A DNA stretch of 64,000 nucleotides from Pseudomonadota bacterium (GTDB lineage: Bacteria; Pseudomonadota; Gammaproteobacteria; Xanthomonadales; Xanthomonadaceae). How positions within the stretch are numbered: position 1 is the first letter of the stretch; each line of letters begins with the position of its first letter. The position numbers and the translations under genes are program-made. This document shows positions 1 to 8,092 of this stretch, piece by piece. The notes below the pieces were generated by a model. The model saw only the letters and a list, made by a program, of their open reading frames with translations. It made no database searches and was not told the DNA's origin. Where the stretch lies: positions 62,001-126,000 of the forward strand of contig JAFECB010000004.1 of NCBI GenBank assembly GCA_018242365.1. The letters are read 5' to 3'.

Positions 1-1045
1 GAAGTTCGATCTTCCGCTGGATGTCTGGGGCGGCAAGCGCGCGCAGTACGAGGCGGCGCTCGACCAGGTCCATGCCAGCCAGATCGAAGCCCAGGCTGCG
101 CGCCTGACCTTGGCCGCGAATATCGCCCGGGCTTATGTCGCCTTGGCACAAGCCTTCGACACCCAGCAACTCATCCAGCGCGAACAGGCCCGCAGCGCGC
201 AGCTGCAGCGGCTGGCACAGCAGCGCGTCGATGCCGGCATCGACAACCGCATGACCCTGCGCAATACCGAAGCGGCGGTCGCAAGCGCCAAGGCGCAGGC
301 CGACGCCGCGCAGCAGCAGATCGACACCCTGCGCAACACGCTGGCGGTCCTTTTGGGACAAGGACCGGATCGCGGCCTCGCGATCCAGCGTCCGCATCTG
401 TTGCAGGCGGCCGCTCCCGCGCTGCCGTCGGTCCTGCCAAGCGAATTGCTGGGGCATCGCCCCGATGTGGTCGCCGCACGCTGGCGGGTGGAAGCGGCCG
501 CGCAGGGGATTGCCTTGGCCAAGGCCAGCTTCAAGCCCAGCATCGATTTGAGTGCACTGGTCGGCCTGGCCTCGACCGGATTCTCCGATCTGTTCCGCAG
601 CGACGCCCTGCTCGGATTCGGCGGCCCGGCAATCAGCCTGCCGATCTTCGACGGTGGCCGCCTGCGCAACAACCTGTCCGCGCGCGACGCCGACTACGAC
701 CTCGCCGTTGCCGATTACGACGCCACCGCCGTACAAGCCCTGCGCGAGGTCGTCGACGCGCTGCAGACGATCCGCGCGCTCGACGCACAACGCGCAGCAC
801 TGGAGCAAGCCGATTCGGCAGCCCGCGCCGCGTTCGATCTCGTCAATGCCCGCCACCAGGCCGGCATGAGCAGCACGATCGATGTCCTGGCCGCACAGAA
901 GCCCGTGCTGCAGATCCAACAGCAACTGGCGACCCTGCGCGCACAACGCTACGCCGCCGGCATCGACCTGAACCGCGCACTCGGCGGCGGCCTCGCCGTC
1001 GATGCCCCCAATCCCACCGCGTCCACCGACGCCGCCAAGCACTGA
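1..1045 (+). CDS. Outer-membrane efflux factor (NodT/OprM family), 5' end cut by window
   Basis: Trimeric outer-membrane channel subunit that would complete a tripartite drug efflux pump with the two genes that follow. The reading frame is open from base 2, so the N-terminus, with its probable lipoprotein signal, lies outside the window. Visible are the long alanine/glutamine-rich coiled-coil helices typical of the family, the FDLPLDVWGG stretch near the edge, and the second internal repeat around LGHRPDVVAARWRVEAA and FDGGRLRNNL. The stop lies 7 bases before the next start, so the three genes form one operon. Family assignment is firm; the substrate is unknown. Confidence 0.93.
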   Translation, partial: KFDLPLDVWGGKRAQYEAALDQVHASQIEAQAARLTLAANIARAYVALAQAFDTQQLIQREQARSAQLQRLAQQRVDAGIDNRMTLRNTEAAVASAKAQADAAQQQIDTLRNTLAVLLGQGPDRGLAIQRPHLLQAAAPALPSVLPSELLGHRPDVVAARWRVEAAAQGIALAKASFKPSIDLSALVGLASTGFSDLFRSDALLGFGGPAISLPIFDGGRLRNNLSARDADYDLAVADYDATAVQALREVVDALQTIRALDAQRAALEQADSAARAAFDLVNARHQAGMSSTIDVLAAQKPVLQIQQQLATLRAQRYAAGIDLNRALGGGLAVDAPNPTASTDAAKH

Positions 1046-1052
1046 CGCCGCC

Positions 1053-2270
1053 ATGACCACCGAAACCACTCCGAACACGTCCGCTGGCCAAGGCGCACCG
1101 CTGCCGGCCTCGCAAAGCCCGAACAAGCCCAACGGCAAGCGCAAGCGTGCATTGTTGATCCTGCTCGCCATCGTGCTGCTGCTGGGCTGTGCATGGCTTG
1201 CCTGGTACCTGCTGGTCGGACGCTGGCACCAGGACACCGACGACGCCTATGTGCAGGGCAATGTCGTCAGCATCACCGCGCAAACGCCGGGCACGGTGGT
1301 GGCGATCAATGCCGACGACGGCATGCGTGTGCGCGCCGGGCAGGTGCTGGTGCAACTCGACCCCAACGATGCCAAGGTGGCGTTGGACCAGGCCGAGGCC
1401 AACCTCGCCGCCACCGTGCGCCAGGTCCGCGGCCTGTACAGCAGCGTGGAATCCGCACAGGCCGACATCGCCGCGCGCGAAGTGGCCTTGCAACAGGCCC
1501 GTGCCGACGTTGCACGGCGCAGTGGCCTGGTTGCCAGCGGCGCAGTCTCGCCCGAGGAATTGGCGCACGCACAGACGCAGCTGAAGGCCGCGGAAGCAGC
1601 GCTATCCGGCTCGCGCGGGCAGCTCTCGCGCAGCCGCGCCTTGATCGACGCCACCACGGTCGCCAGCCAACCACAGGTGCAGGCTGCCGCCGCGCAGCTG
1701 CGCCAGGCCTATCTCAACCTGCAACGTGCGGCCATCGTTGCGCCGGTCGATGGCTATGTCGCCCGCCGCAGCGTGCAGCTCGGCCAGCGCGTGCAGCCGG
1801 GCGGCCCGTTGATGGCGGTGATCCCGCTGGAGCAGGTCTGGGTTGATGCCAATTTCAAGGAAACCCAATTGCACAACCTGCGCCTCGGCCAGCCGGTCAC
1901 GCTGACCGCCGACCTGTACGGCAGCAACGTCACCTTCAACGGCACCCTGGACAGCCTCGGCATGGGGACCGGCAGCGCGTTCGCCCTGCTGCCCGCGCAG
2001 AACGCCAGCGGCAACTGGATCAAGATCGTGCAACGCGTGCCGGTGCGCATCCAGCTCGATCCCCGTCAGTTGCGCGAACACCCGTTACGGCTGGGCATGA
2101 GCATGGCCGTGGACGTCGACGTGCATTCGCAGGACGGTGCGGTACTGCCCTCCACGCCGCCCAGCAAGCCGGTGTTGGCCACTGACGCCTATTCGAAGCA
2201 ATTGCACGATGCCGACGCGCTGATCGAATCGATCATCAACGACAACCTGCCGCAAGGCCACGCAGCTTGA
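1053..2270 (+). CDS. emrA: EmrA-like periplasmic adaptor (HlyD/membrane fusion protein)
   Basis: Periplasmic adaptor connecting an inner-membrane MFS pump to the outer-membrane factor. One N-terminal membrane helix (about residues 20-42, LLILLAIVLLLGCAWLAWYL) is followed by a biotinyl-lipoyl half motif (DTDDAYVQGNVVSI), a coiled-coil hairpin, the second lipoyl half (IVAPVDGYVARRSVQLGQ) and a beta-barrel (VWVDANFKETQL). These are hallmark segments of the EmrA/VceA branch. An in-frame ATG at 1002 lies inside the previous gene and would add 17 proline-rich residues; 1053, just after the upstream stop, is preferred, giving 405 residues. No strong ribosome site is visible, so translational coupling is likely. 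Confidence 0.92.
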   Translation: MTTETTPNTSAGQGAPLPASQSPNKPNGKRKRALLILLAIVLLLGCAWLAWYLLVGRWHQDTDDAYVQGNVVSITAQTPGTVVAINADDGMRVRAGQVLVQLDPNDAKVALDQAEANLAATVRQVRGLYSSVESAQADIAAREVALQQARADVARRSGLVASGAVSPEELAHAQTQLKAAEAALSGSRGQLSRSRALIDATTVASQPQVQAAAAQLRQAYLNLQRAAIVAPVDGYVARRSVQLGQRVQPGGPLMAVIPLEQVWVDANFKETQLHNLRLGQPVTLTADLYGSNVTFNGTLDSLGMGTGSAFALLPAQNASGNWIKIVQRVPVRIQLDPRQLREHPLRLGMSMAVDVDVHSQDGAVLPSTPPSKPVLATDAYSKQLHDADALIESIINDNLPQGHAA

Positions 2271-2383
2271 TCCGCACCCAGTTGCTTGACGCGGATGGCC
2301 TGCCGTCCGCGCCATCGCACACTCGGCAGCAAGCCTGAACTCGACGCCACATGGCCAACACGATTGCTCAACAGGAAGAATCG

Positions 2384-3946
2384 ATGGGCTTGCCGCCCGG
2401 CCGCGAGGCCGTGGCCAATCCCGCCGATTTCCGTCCGCCCAATGTCGCCCTGACCACACTCGGCCTGGCGATGGCCAGCTTCATGCAGGTGCTGGATACC
2501 ACGATTGCCAATGTCTCCTTGCCCGCCATCTCGGGCAACCTCGGCGGCAGCGCGAATCAAGCCACCTGGGTCATCACCTCGTTCGCGGTCAGCAACGCGA
2601 TTGCCCTGCCGCTGACCGGCTGGCTGACGCGCAAGTACGGCGAACGCAAGTTGTTCATGTGGTCCACCCTGGCCTTCGTGACCGCCTCGTTCCTGTGCGG
2701 CATGGCCCACAGCATGGGCCTGCTGGTGGTGGCACGTGCACTGCAGGGCTTCATGGCCGGACCGATGTATCCGGTCACACAGGCGCTGCTGCTGTCGATC
2801 TATCCACCCGCACGGCGCGGGCAGGCGATCGCCCTGCTGGCGATGGTGACCGTGGTCGCGCCGATCGCCGGGCCGATCCTCGGTGGCTGGATCACCGACA
2901 GCTACAGCTGGGAATGGATCTTCTTCATCAACATCCCGATCGGCATCTTCGCCAGCACGGTGGTGGGCCGGCAGTTGAAGGGCCGCCCTGAGCGGCTGGA
3001 AACGCCGAAGATGGACTACATCGGCCTGGCCACGCTGGTGCTGGGCGTGGGCGCCTTGCAGATCATGCTCGACCTCGGCAATGACGAGGACTGGTTCTCC
3101 TCGCCGTTGATCGTCGCCCTCGCGATTATTGCCACTGTCGGGCTTGCGGTGTTCGTGATCTGGGAGCTGACCGACAAGGACCCCATCGTCAACCTGCGCC
3201 TGTTCCGCCACCGCAACTTCCGCTCCGGCACCATAGCAATGACCGTGGCCTACGCAGCCTTCTTCAGCGTCGGCATCCTGGTGCCGCTGTGGTTGCAACG
3301 CAATCTCGGCTACACCGCCATCTGGGCCGGGTTCGCCACCGCACCCATCGGCATCTTGCCGGTAATCCTGACCCCGTTCGTCGGCAAATACGCCAACCGC
3401 TTCGACCTGCGCCTGCTGGCCAGCTTCGCCTTCGTGGCGATGTCGATGACCAGCTTCGCGCGCTCCTGGTTCAACCTCGACGTCGACTTCGAACACGTCG
3501 CCATGGTGCAGCTGTTCCAGGGCCTCGGTGTCGCACTGTTCTTCATGCCGGTGTTGCAGATCCTGCTTTCCGACCTGGAGACACACGAGATCGCGGCCGG
3601 GTCGGGCCTTGCCACCTTCGTGCGCTCGCTGGGTGGCAGCTTCGCCGCCTCGCTGACCACCTATGCATGGACCGAACGCGGCGCGATCCACCACGCCCAC
3701 ATGACCGAGCACATCTCCCGACTCGATCCCGCCGCCATGCAGACGGTGGCGCAATACGGTGGCGGCGACCTCCAGCGCGGCGCGGCCGTGCTGGAACGGA
3801 TGATTTCCAACCAGGCCGCCCAACTCGGCTTCAACGAAATCTTCCACCTGCTCGGGATCATCTTCCTCGGCGTGATCCTGTTCGTGTGGCTGGCCAAACC
3901 GCCGTTCGGCGCCAAGATGGGCGGTGCGCCGGGTGGCGGGCATTGA
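2384..3946 (+). CDS. emrB: EmrB/QacA-type MFS multidrug transporter (DHA2, 14 helices)
   Basis: Proton-driven inner-membrane efflux pump of the DHA2 family, partner of the preceding adaptor and channel. The N-terminal signature MASFMQVLDTTIANVSLPAI and WVITSFAVSNAIALPLTGWL closely resemble E. coli EmrB; about fourteen hydrophobic segments follow, and the length of 520 residues is normal for the family. An upstream ATG at 2351 is in frame, but only the ATG at 2384 has a good ribosome site (AGGAAG at 2373-2378), so it is chosen. The substrate is not predictable; unlike many such loci, no regulator gene is visible on this side. Confidence 0.93.
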   Translation: MGLPPGREAVANPADFRPPNVALTTLGLAMASFMQVLDTTIANVSLPAISGNLGGSANQATWVITSFAVSNAIALPLTGWLTRKYGERKLFMWSTLAFVTASFLCGMAHSMGLLVVARALQGFMAGPMYPVTQALLLSIYPPARRGQAIALLAMVTVVAPIAGPILGGWITDSYSWEWIFFINIPIGIFASTVVGRQLKGRPERLETPKMDYIGLATLVLGVGALQIMLDLGNDEDWFSSPLIVALAIIATVGLAVFVIWELTDKDPIVNLRLFRHRNFRSGTIAMTVAYAAFFSVGILVPLWLQRNLGYTAIWAGFATAPIGILPVILTPFVGKYANRFDLRLLASFAFVAMSMTSFARSWFNLDVDFEHVAMVQLFQGLGVALFFMPVLQILLSDLETHEIAAGSGLATFVRSLGGSFAASLTTYAWTERGAIHHAHMTEHISRLDPAAMQTVAQYGGGDLQRGAAVLERMISNQAAQLGFNEIFHLLGIIFLGVILFVWLAKPPFGAKMGGAPGGGH

Positions 3947-3962
3947 TGCCACTACGGGGAAT

Positions 3963-3996
3963 TGCATCCGTCTCCCTATGCGCATAGCATGCGCAT
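3963..3996 (+). promoter_or_regulatory. ccdAB promoter with overlapping tandem palindromic operator
   Basis: A candidate -35 (TTGCAT, 3963-3968) and -10 (TAGCAT, 3985-3990) are separated by 16 bases. Two copies of the palindrome ATGCGCAT (3978-3985 and 3989-3996) flank and overlap the -10, with centres 11 bases apart, about one helical turn. Ribbon-helix-helix antitoxins such as CcdA bind short palindromes cooperatively, so this arrangement fits autoregulation. Promoter and operator roles are inferred from the sequence and position. Confidence 0.6.
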
Positions 3997-4022
3997 GATC
4001 GTGACCCCTCGAGGCATCCCCC

Positions 4023-4274
4023 ATGAGCATGACGTTCGACCCCGTCGCGCCCAAGCGTCCGGTCAACCTGTCCCTCAATGCAGCACTGGTCGAACAGGCG
4101 CGTGCGCTGACCGGAAATCTGTCCGCCGAAGTCGAAAGCCTGCTGACCGCTTTCGTGCAGCAGCGCCTTCGCGAACGTGATGCGCAGGCTGAACGCTTGC
4201 GTTGCAGCGCCACGGCATGGAATGCCTACACCGACCGACACGGTTCGTTCGCCGACGAATTCTCCACACTCTGA
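4023..4274 (+). CDS. ccdA: CcdA-like type II antitoxin
   Basis: Antitoxin of a chromosomal ccd module: it binds and neutralises the gyrase poison encoded just downstream and represses the operon. The 83 residues show the N-terminal ribbon-helix-helix (KRPVNLSLNAALVEQARALT, about residues 11-30) and the acidic C-terminal toxin-binding tail ending SFADEFSTL, which resembles the end of F-plasmid CcdA. A GAGG ribosome site lies 7-10 bases before the ATG. The toxin gene follows after 15 bases. Confidence 0.9.
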   Translation: MSMTFDPVAPKRPVNLSLNAALVEQARALTGNLSAEVESLLTAFVQQRLRERDAQAERLRCSATAWNAYTDRHGSFADEFSTL

Positions 4275-4289
4275 CGGCGACGCCTGCGC

Positions 4290-4610
4290 ATGGCGCAATT
4301 CGAAGTCCACCGCAATCCTGGCCGCACTCGCGACAGCATTCCCTTTGTGGTGGTGTTGCAGTCCGCCATTTTCGACGGCTACCAACGCCGCGTGGTGATT
4401 CCGCTGGTGCGCAAGTCCCATTTCGGCACGATCCATCACGCGGGTTTCAACCCGAGCTTCACGATCAAGGGCACGCAAGTGGTGCTGCATCCGCTGGAAA
4501 TCGCTTCGATCCCGGCCAGCGCGCTTGGGGATCCGGTTGCGTCATTGTCCGCTCATGGCGACAAAATCATCGCCGCGATGGATGAATTGACGACCCAAGC
4601 CTACGGCTGA
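4290..4610 (+). CDS. ccdB: CcdB-like gyrase-poison toxin with altered C-terminus
   Basis: Toxin of the ccd pair; CcdB homologues trap DNA gyrase in its cleaved complex. The 106 residues align with CcdB through FVVVLQSAIFDGYQRRVVIPL, then LHPLEIASIPASALGDPVASL and the final helix DKIIAAMDEL. In F-plasmid CcdB the last three residues (Trp-Gly-Ile) are needed for killing. Here the protein ends Ala-Tyr-Gly, so the Trp position is Tyr and the terminal Ile is missing. It may be a weakened toxin, or the family may tolerate this ending. The gene stops 10 bases before the convergent radA. Confidence 0.88.
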   Translation: MAQFEVHRNPGRTRDSIPFVVVLQSAIFDGYQRRVVIPLVRKSHFGTIHHAGFNPSFTIKGTQVVLHPLEIASIPASALGDPVASLSAHGDKIIAAMDELTTQAYG

Positions 4611-4620
4611 TGGCTCGCCA

Positions 4621-6021
4621 TCACGCCTGCTCCAGCGCATCCGCCAACCGCTCCACCGCGATCACATCCATGTCCTTGTAACGGCCCGACTTGGGCGCGT
4701 TGGCCTTGGCCACGATCGCGCGCTTGAATCCGTGCGTAGCCGCTTCCTTCAGCCGTTCCTCGCCGTTGGGCACCGGGCGGATTTCGCCGGACAGGCCGAC
4801 TTCGCCGAACGCTATGGTCTTTTCAGGCAACGGTGCATCGCGCAGCGAGGACAGCACCGCCAGCAGCACCGGCAGGTCGGCGGCGGTTTCCTGCACGCGG
4901 ATGCCACCGACCACGTTCACGAACACGTCCTGGTCGCCCACCATCACCCCACCGTGGCGGTGCAGCACCGCCAGCAGCATGGCGAGGCGATTGCCCTCCA
5001 GACCCACCACCACGCGCCGCGGATTGGACAAGGGTGACGCATCCACCAGCGCCTGCACTTCCACCAGCAGTGGCCGGGTGCCTTCGCGGGTCACCATCAC
5101 GCAACTGCCTGGCTGCGGCGTGCCGCTGCCGGACAGGAAGATGGCTGATGGGTTCGACACTTCGCGCAGTCCGCCATCGGACATCGCGAACACACCCAAC
5201 TCGTTGACCGCGCCAAAGCGATTCTTGAACGCACGCAGCACGCGGAAGCGGCTGCCGGAATCACCTTCGAAATACAGCACTGCATCGACCATGTGCTCGA
5301 GCACACGCGGGCCGGCGATGCCGCCCTCCTTGGTGACGTGCCCGACCAGGAACACCGCGGTGCCGGTTTCCTTGGCATAGCGCACCAGTCGCGCCGCCGA
5401 TTCACGCACTTGCGACACCGAACCGGGCGCGGCAGTCAGGGTCTCGGTCCACAGGGTCTGGATGGAATCGGCCACCAACAGCCGTGGCTTGGCGGCAATG
5501 GTGTGTTCGAGGATGCGCTCCACGCAGGTCTCGGCCAGTGCCTGCAAGCCCGCCAGCGGCAAGCCCAGCCGTTGTGCGCGGCCAGCGACCTGCGCCAGTG
5601 ATTCTTCGCCGGTGACATACAACCCCGGCAAGGCCGGCGCCATCTGCGCCAGGGCTTGCAACAACAGGGTGGACTTGCCGATCCCCGGATCGCCGCCGAC
5701 CAGCACCACCGCACCTTCGGCCAGACCGCCACCGAGCACACGATCAAACTCGCCGATGCCGGTGCTGGCACGCTGCTGCGCATCGAGGCGCACATCGGCC
5801 AGTGCGGTGATCTTCGGTGCATCCACCTTGCCGGCCCAGCCGCTGCGCCGCGATGCCGGTGAGGCCGCCTGCGCCGCTGTTTCCAGCGCAATCTCGGACA
5901 AGGTATTCCACGCCCCGCAGGCATCGCACTGGCCCTGCCACTTCGGGTAGTCGGCCCCGCATTCGCTGCAGACAAAGGCAGTACGTCGTTTTTGTGAGGA
6001 AGGGCTGGCAGGCTTGGCCAT
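4621..6021 (-). CDS. radA: DNA repair protein RadA (Sms)
   Basis: RecA-like ATPase and branch-migration helicase for recombination intermediates in repair and natural transformation. The 466 residues contain the N-terminal four-Cys zinc finger (CSECGADYPKWQGQCDACG), Walker A (GGDPGIGKSTLL), the RadA-specific KNRFG motif and a Lon-like C-terminal domain (GGIRVQETAADLPVLLAVLS). Length and domain order are standard. It is monocistronic and convergent with ccdAB; about 195 non-coding bases separate its start from the divergent histidine kinase. Confidence 0.97.
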   Translation of the reverse strand: MAKPASPSSQKRRTAFVCSECGADYPKWQGQCDACGAWNTLSEIALETAAQAASPASRRSGWAGKVDAPKITALADVRLDAQQRASTGIGEFDRVLGGGLAEGAVVLVGGDPGIGKSTLLLQALAQMAPALPGLYVTGEESLAQVAGRAQRLGLPLAGLQALAETCVERILEHTIAAKPRLLVADSIQTLWTETLTAAPGSVSQVRESAARLVRYAKETGTAVFLVGHVTKEGGIAGPRVLEHMVDAVLYFEGDSGSRFRVLRAFKNRFGAVNELGVFAMSDGGLREVSNPSAIFLSGSGTPQPGSCVMVTREGTRPLLVEVQALVDASPLSNPRRVVVGLEGNRLAMLLAVLHRHGGVMVGDQDVFVNVVGGIRVQETAADLPVLLAVLSSLRDAPLPEKTIAFGEVGLSGEIRPVPNGEERLKEAATHGFKRAIVAKANAPKSGRYKDMDVIAVERLADALEQA

Positions 6022-6216
6022 TGCGCGGCTCGGATTGCGTTGCTTGCATCGTAAAGGATCGCGCCAACAAGCCCGTCAGGAAATTGATGCCGAACTGGGA
6101 CGAAATTGGCTTGCATTCGCCGGCAAGCGGCAGTAGAAACGAAGCAGGCGTTCAGGGGGGGACGCGACGCCGGCAACACGGATCGCCCTGCGTGCCCGTC
6201 CGCGTGACCATCATCC

Positions 6217-8085
6217 ATGCCTGACACCACGCCTGACCCGCCACCGTCTGCACAGGCCTCGATCGCGGGGCGGCACATCCGCGCACTGTTCCTTGCCGAC
6301 AACTTCACCCAGGTGGTGCGGGTGGCTGAAGCAATGCTGGAAACCGTCGTGTCCGGCGCGCAAGTAGCCCTGTGGTGGACGCTGCGGCCAGGCAGCCCGC
6401 AGGCATCCAGACTGCATTGCGCACCGCGCGGCCTGCGCCCGTGGGCCGATCCGCAGCAGGCCTGCGCGGCCATGCTCGCAAAAACCATGCTGCGAGGCGC
6501 GCCGGATGATGCGGGCAAAGCCGTCTGGGCGCTGCCCGTGCAGGGCCATGGTGGCGGCCAGGCCGTGCTGCAGTTGCAGGCCAACGTCGCCGATTTCCCG
6601 CGCATGGAAAACGATGCCACGCTGGTGCAATCCGTGGAACTGGTCGCCCGTCGCGTCGCCACCCTGATCGAACTGCGCCTGCTCAAGCGATCGGTACGCC
6701 GCCATGAACGTTCGGAACGGGTGCAGAAAGCCTTGTTCCACATCGCGGACCTGTCCAGCAGTGAGATCGGCCTCGACGCGTTTTACGCCGCCGTCCATGC
6801 CGAGATCGGGCAACTGTTGTACGCACGGAACTTCATCGTCGCCCTGCTGACGGATGACGGCAAGGCGTTTGACTATCCGTATTCCGTGGATGAGCGCGAC
6901 GACCGCGAGACCATGTTCCAGCGCCGTCCGCTGGCGCGCGGCCTCTCCGAATACGTGTTGCGCACCGGCAAGCCACTTCTGCTGGATGCCAACGTTCGCG
7001 AACAACTGATTGCTGCGGGCGAGATCCAGCCCATCGGCTCGCCATCGGTGGCCTGGATGGGCGTGCCGCTGGCAGTGAACGGCCGCAACGAAGGCGTGCT
7101 GGTGGTGCAAAGCTATACCAAGGGCATTGGCTACGGATCGCTGGAGCTTGAATTGCTCGCGTTCGTTGCCCAGCACATCGCCGCCGCCTTGCAGCGCAAA
7201 AAGGTCGCAGAGTCGTTGAAAGCAGCCTATGCCGACCTGCAAGCGCAGATCGAGGAATTGCATCGCACCCAAGGCGAATTGATCGAGAACGAAAAAATGG
7301 CCTCGCTCGGACGGCTGGTCGCCGGCGTGGCCCACGAGATCAATACGCCGCTGGGCATCGGCGTGACTGCCGCTTCCCATCTGGACGAAATCTTCGTCAA
7401 GATCGAACGCAGCACGCAGGCGCAGGAGTCGCCAGCAACCACCAAGTCACTGGCCAGCGCACGCCGCTGCATCCAGCTGATCCTCAACAATCTCGGCAAG
7501 GCGGCCCAGCTTGTCCGCAGCTTCAAGCAGGTGGCGGTCGATCAGACCAACGAAGTCCGCAGACGCATAGGCATGCGTGCCTTCCTCGACGATGTGCTGA
7601 TTTCCCTGCATCCGCGCCTGAAGACCACGCCGCATCGCGTCGAGATCGAGTGCGACCCGTTGATCGAATTGGTCACCCTCCCTGGCGCGCTGTACCAGAT
7701 CGTTTCCAACATCGTGCTCAATGCGGTGTTGCATGCATTCGATGACGCTGACGCCGGTCTGGTCCGTATCCGCGTTTCGATCACCGATGGCATGCTCGAC
7801 CTCAGCATTGCCGACAACGGCAAGGGCATGCCCGAGGATGTCCGCAAGCGCGTGTTCGAACCCTTCTTCACGACCCGTCGTGGCAGCGGCGGCACCGGCC
7901 TCGGCCTGCATCTGGTATATAACCTCGTGACCCAGTTGCTGGGTGGTTCGATCCTCTGCGCGAGTGTGCCCGGCCAAGGCACCACCTTCACCATCCGCCT
8001 GCCGCTCGCGGCCGGTGCCACCGGGCCCGGCGAGCCCGACAACAAGCCCACGCTTTCCAAGCCCACGGCTTCCGCGCAGGATTGA
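6217..8085 (+). CDS. Soluble GAF-domain sensor histidine kinase
   Basis: Cytoplasmic two-component kinase; no membrane segment is visible in 622 residues. The order is a divergent N-terminal region (1-165), a GAF-like sensor (about 170-330, including SPSVAWMGVPLAVNG), a short coiled coil, the phosphoacceptor helix with H-box (LVAGVAHEINTPLGIGV, about residue 373) and a HATPase_c domain (N box SNIVLNAVLHAF, G1 DNGKGM, G2 GGTGLGLHLVYN). The kinase core resembles the HPK4-like group. It ends 7 bases before an HD-GYP response regulator, its probable partner. No ligand can be inferred. Confidence 0.9.
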   Translation: MPDTTPDPPPSAQASIAGRHIRALFLADNFTQVVRVAEAMLETVVSGAQVALWWTLRPGSPQASRLHCAPRGLRPWADPQQACAAMLAKTMLRGAPDDAGKAVWALPVQGHGGGQAVLQLQANVADFPRMENDATLVQSVELVARRVATLIELRLLKRSVRRHERSERVQKALFHIADLSSSEIGLDAFYAAVHAEIGQLLYARNFIVALLTDDGKAFDYPYSVDERDDRETMFQRRPLARGLSEYVLRTGKPLLLDANVREQLIAAGEIQPIGSPSVAWMGVPLAVNGRNEGVLVVQSYTKGIGYGSLELELLAFVAQHIAAALQRKKVAESLKAAYADLQAQIEELHRTQGELIENEKMASLGRLVAGVAHEINTPLGIGVTAASHLDEIFVKIERSTQAQESPATTKSLASARRCIQLILNNLGKAAQLVRSFKQVAVDQTNEVRRRIGMRAFLDDVLISLHPRLKTTPHRVEIECDPLIELVTLPGALYQIVSNIVLNAVLHAFDDADAGLVRIRVSITDGMLDLSIADNGKGMPEDVRKRVFEPFFTTRRGSGGTGLGLHLVYNLVTQLLGGSILCASVPGQGTTFTIRLPLAAGATGPGEPDNKPTLSKPTASAQD

Positions 8086-8092
8086 ACCACGC

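Noticed and set aside
2189..4213. 674-codon minus-strand open frame opposite emrB
   Set aside because: It mirrors the real MFS gene and translates to a His/Gln/Arg-rich sequence with no domain features; it is a by-product of GC-rich third codon positions.
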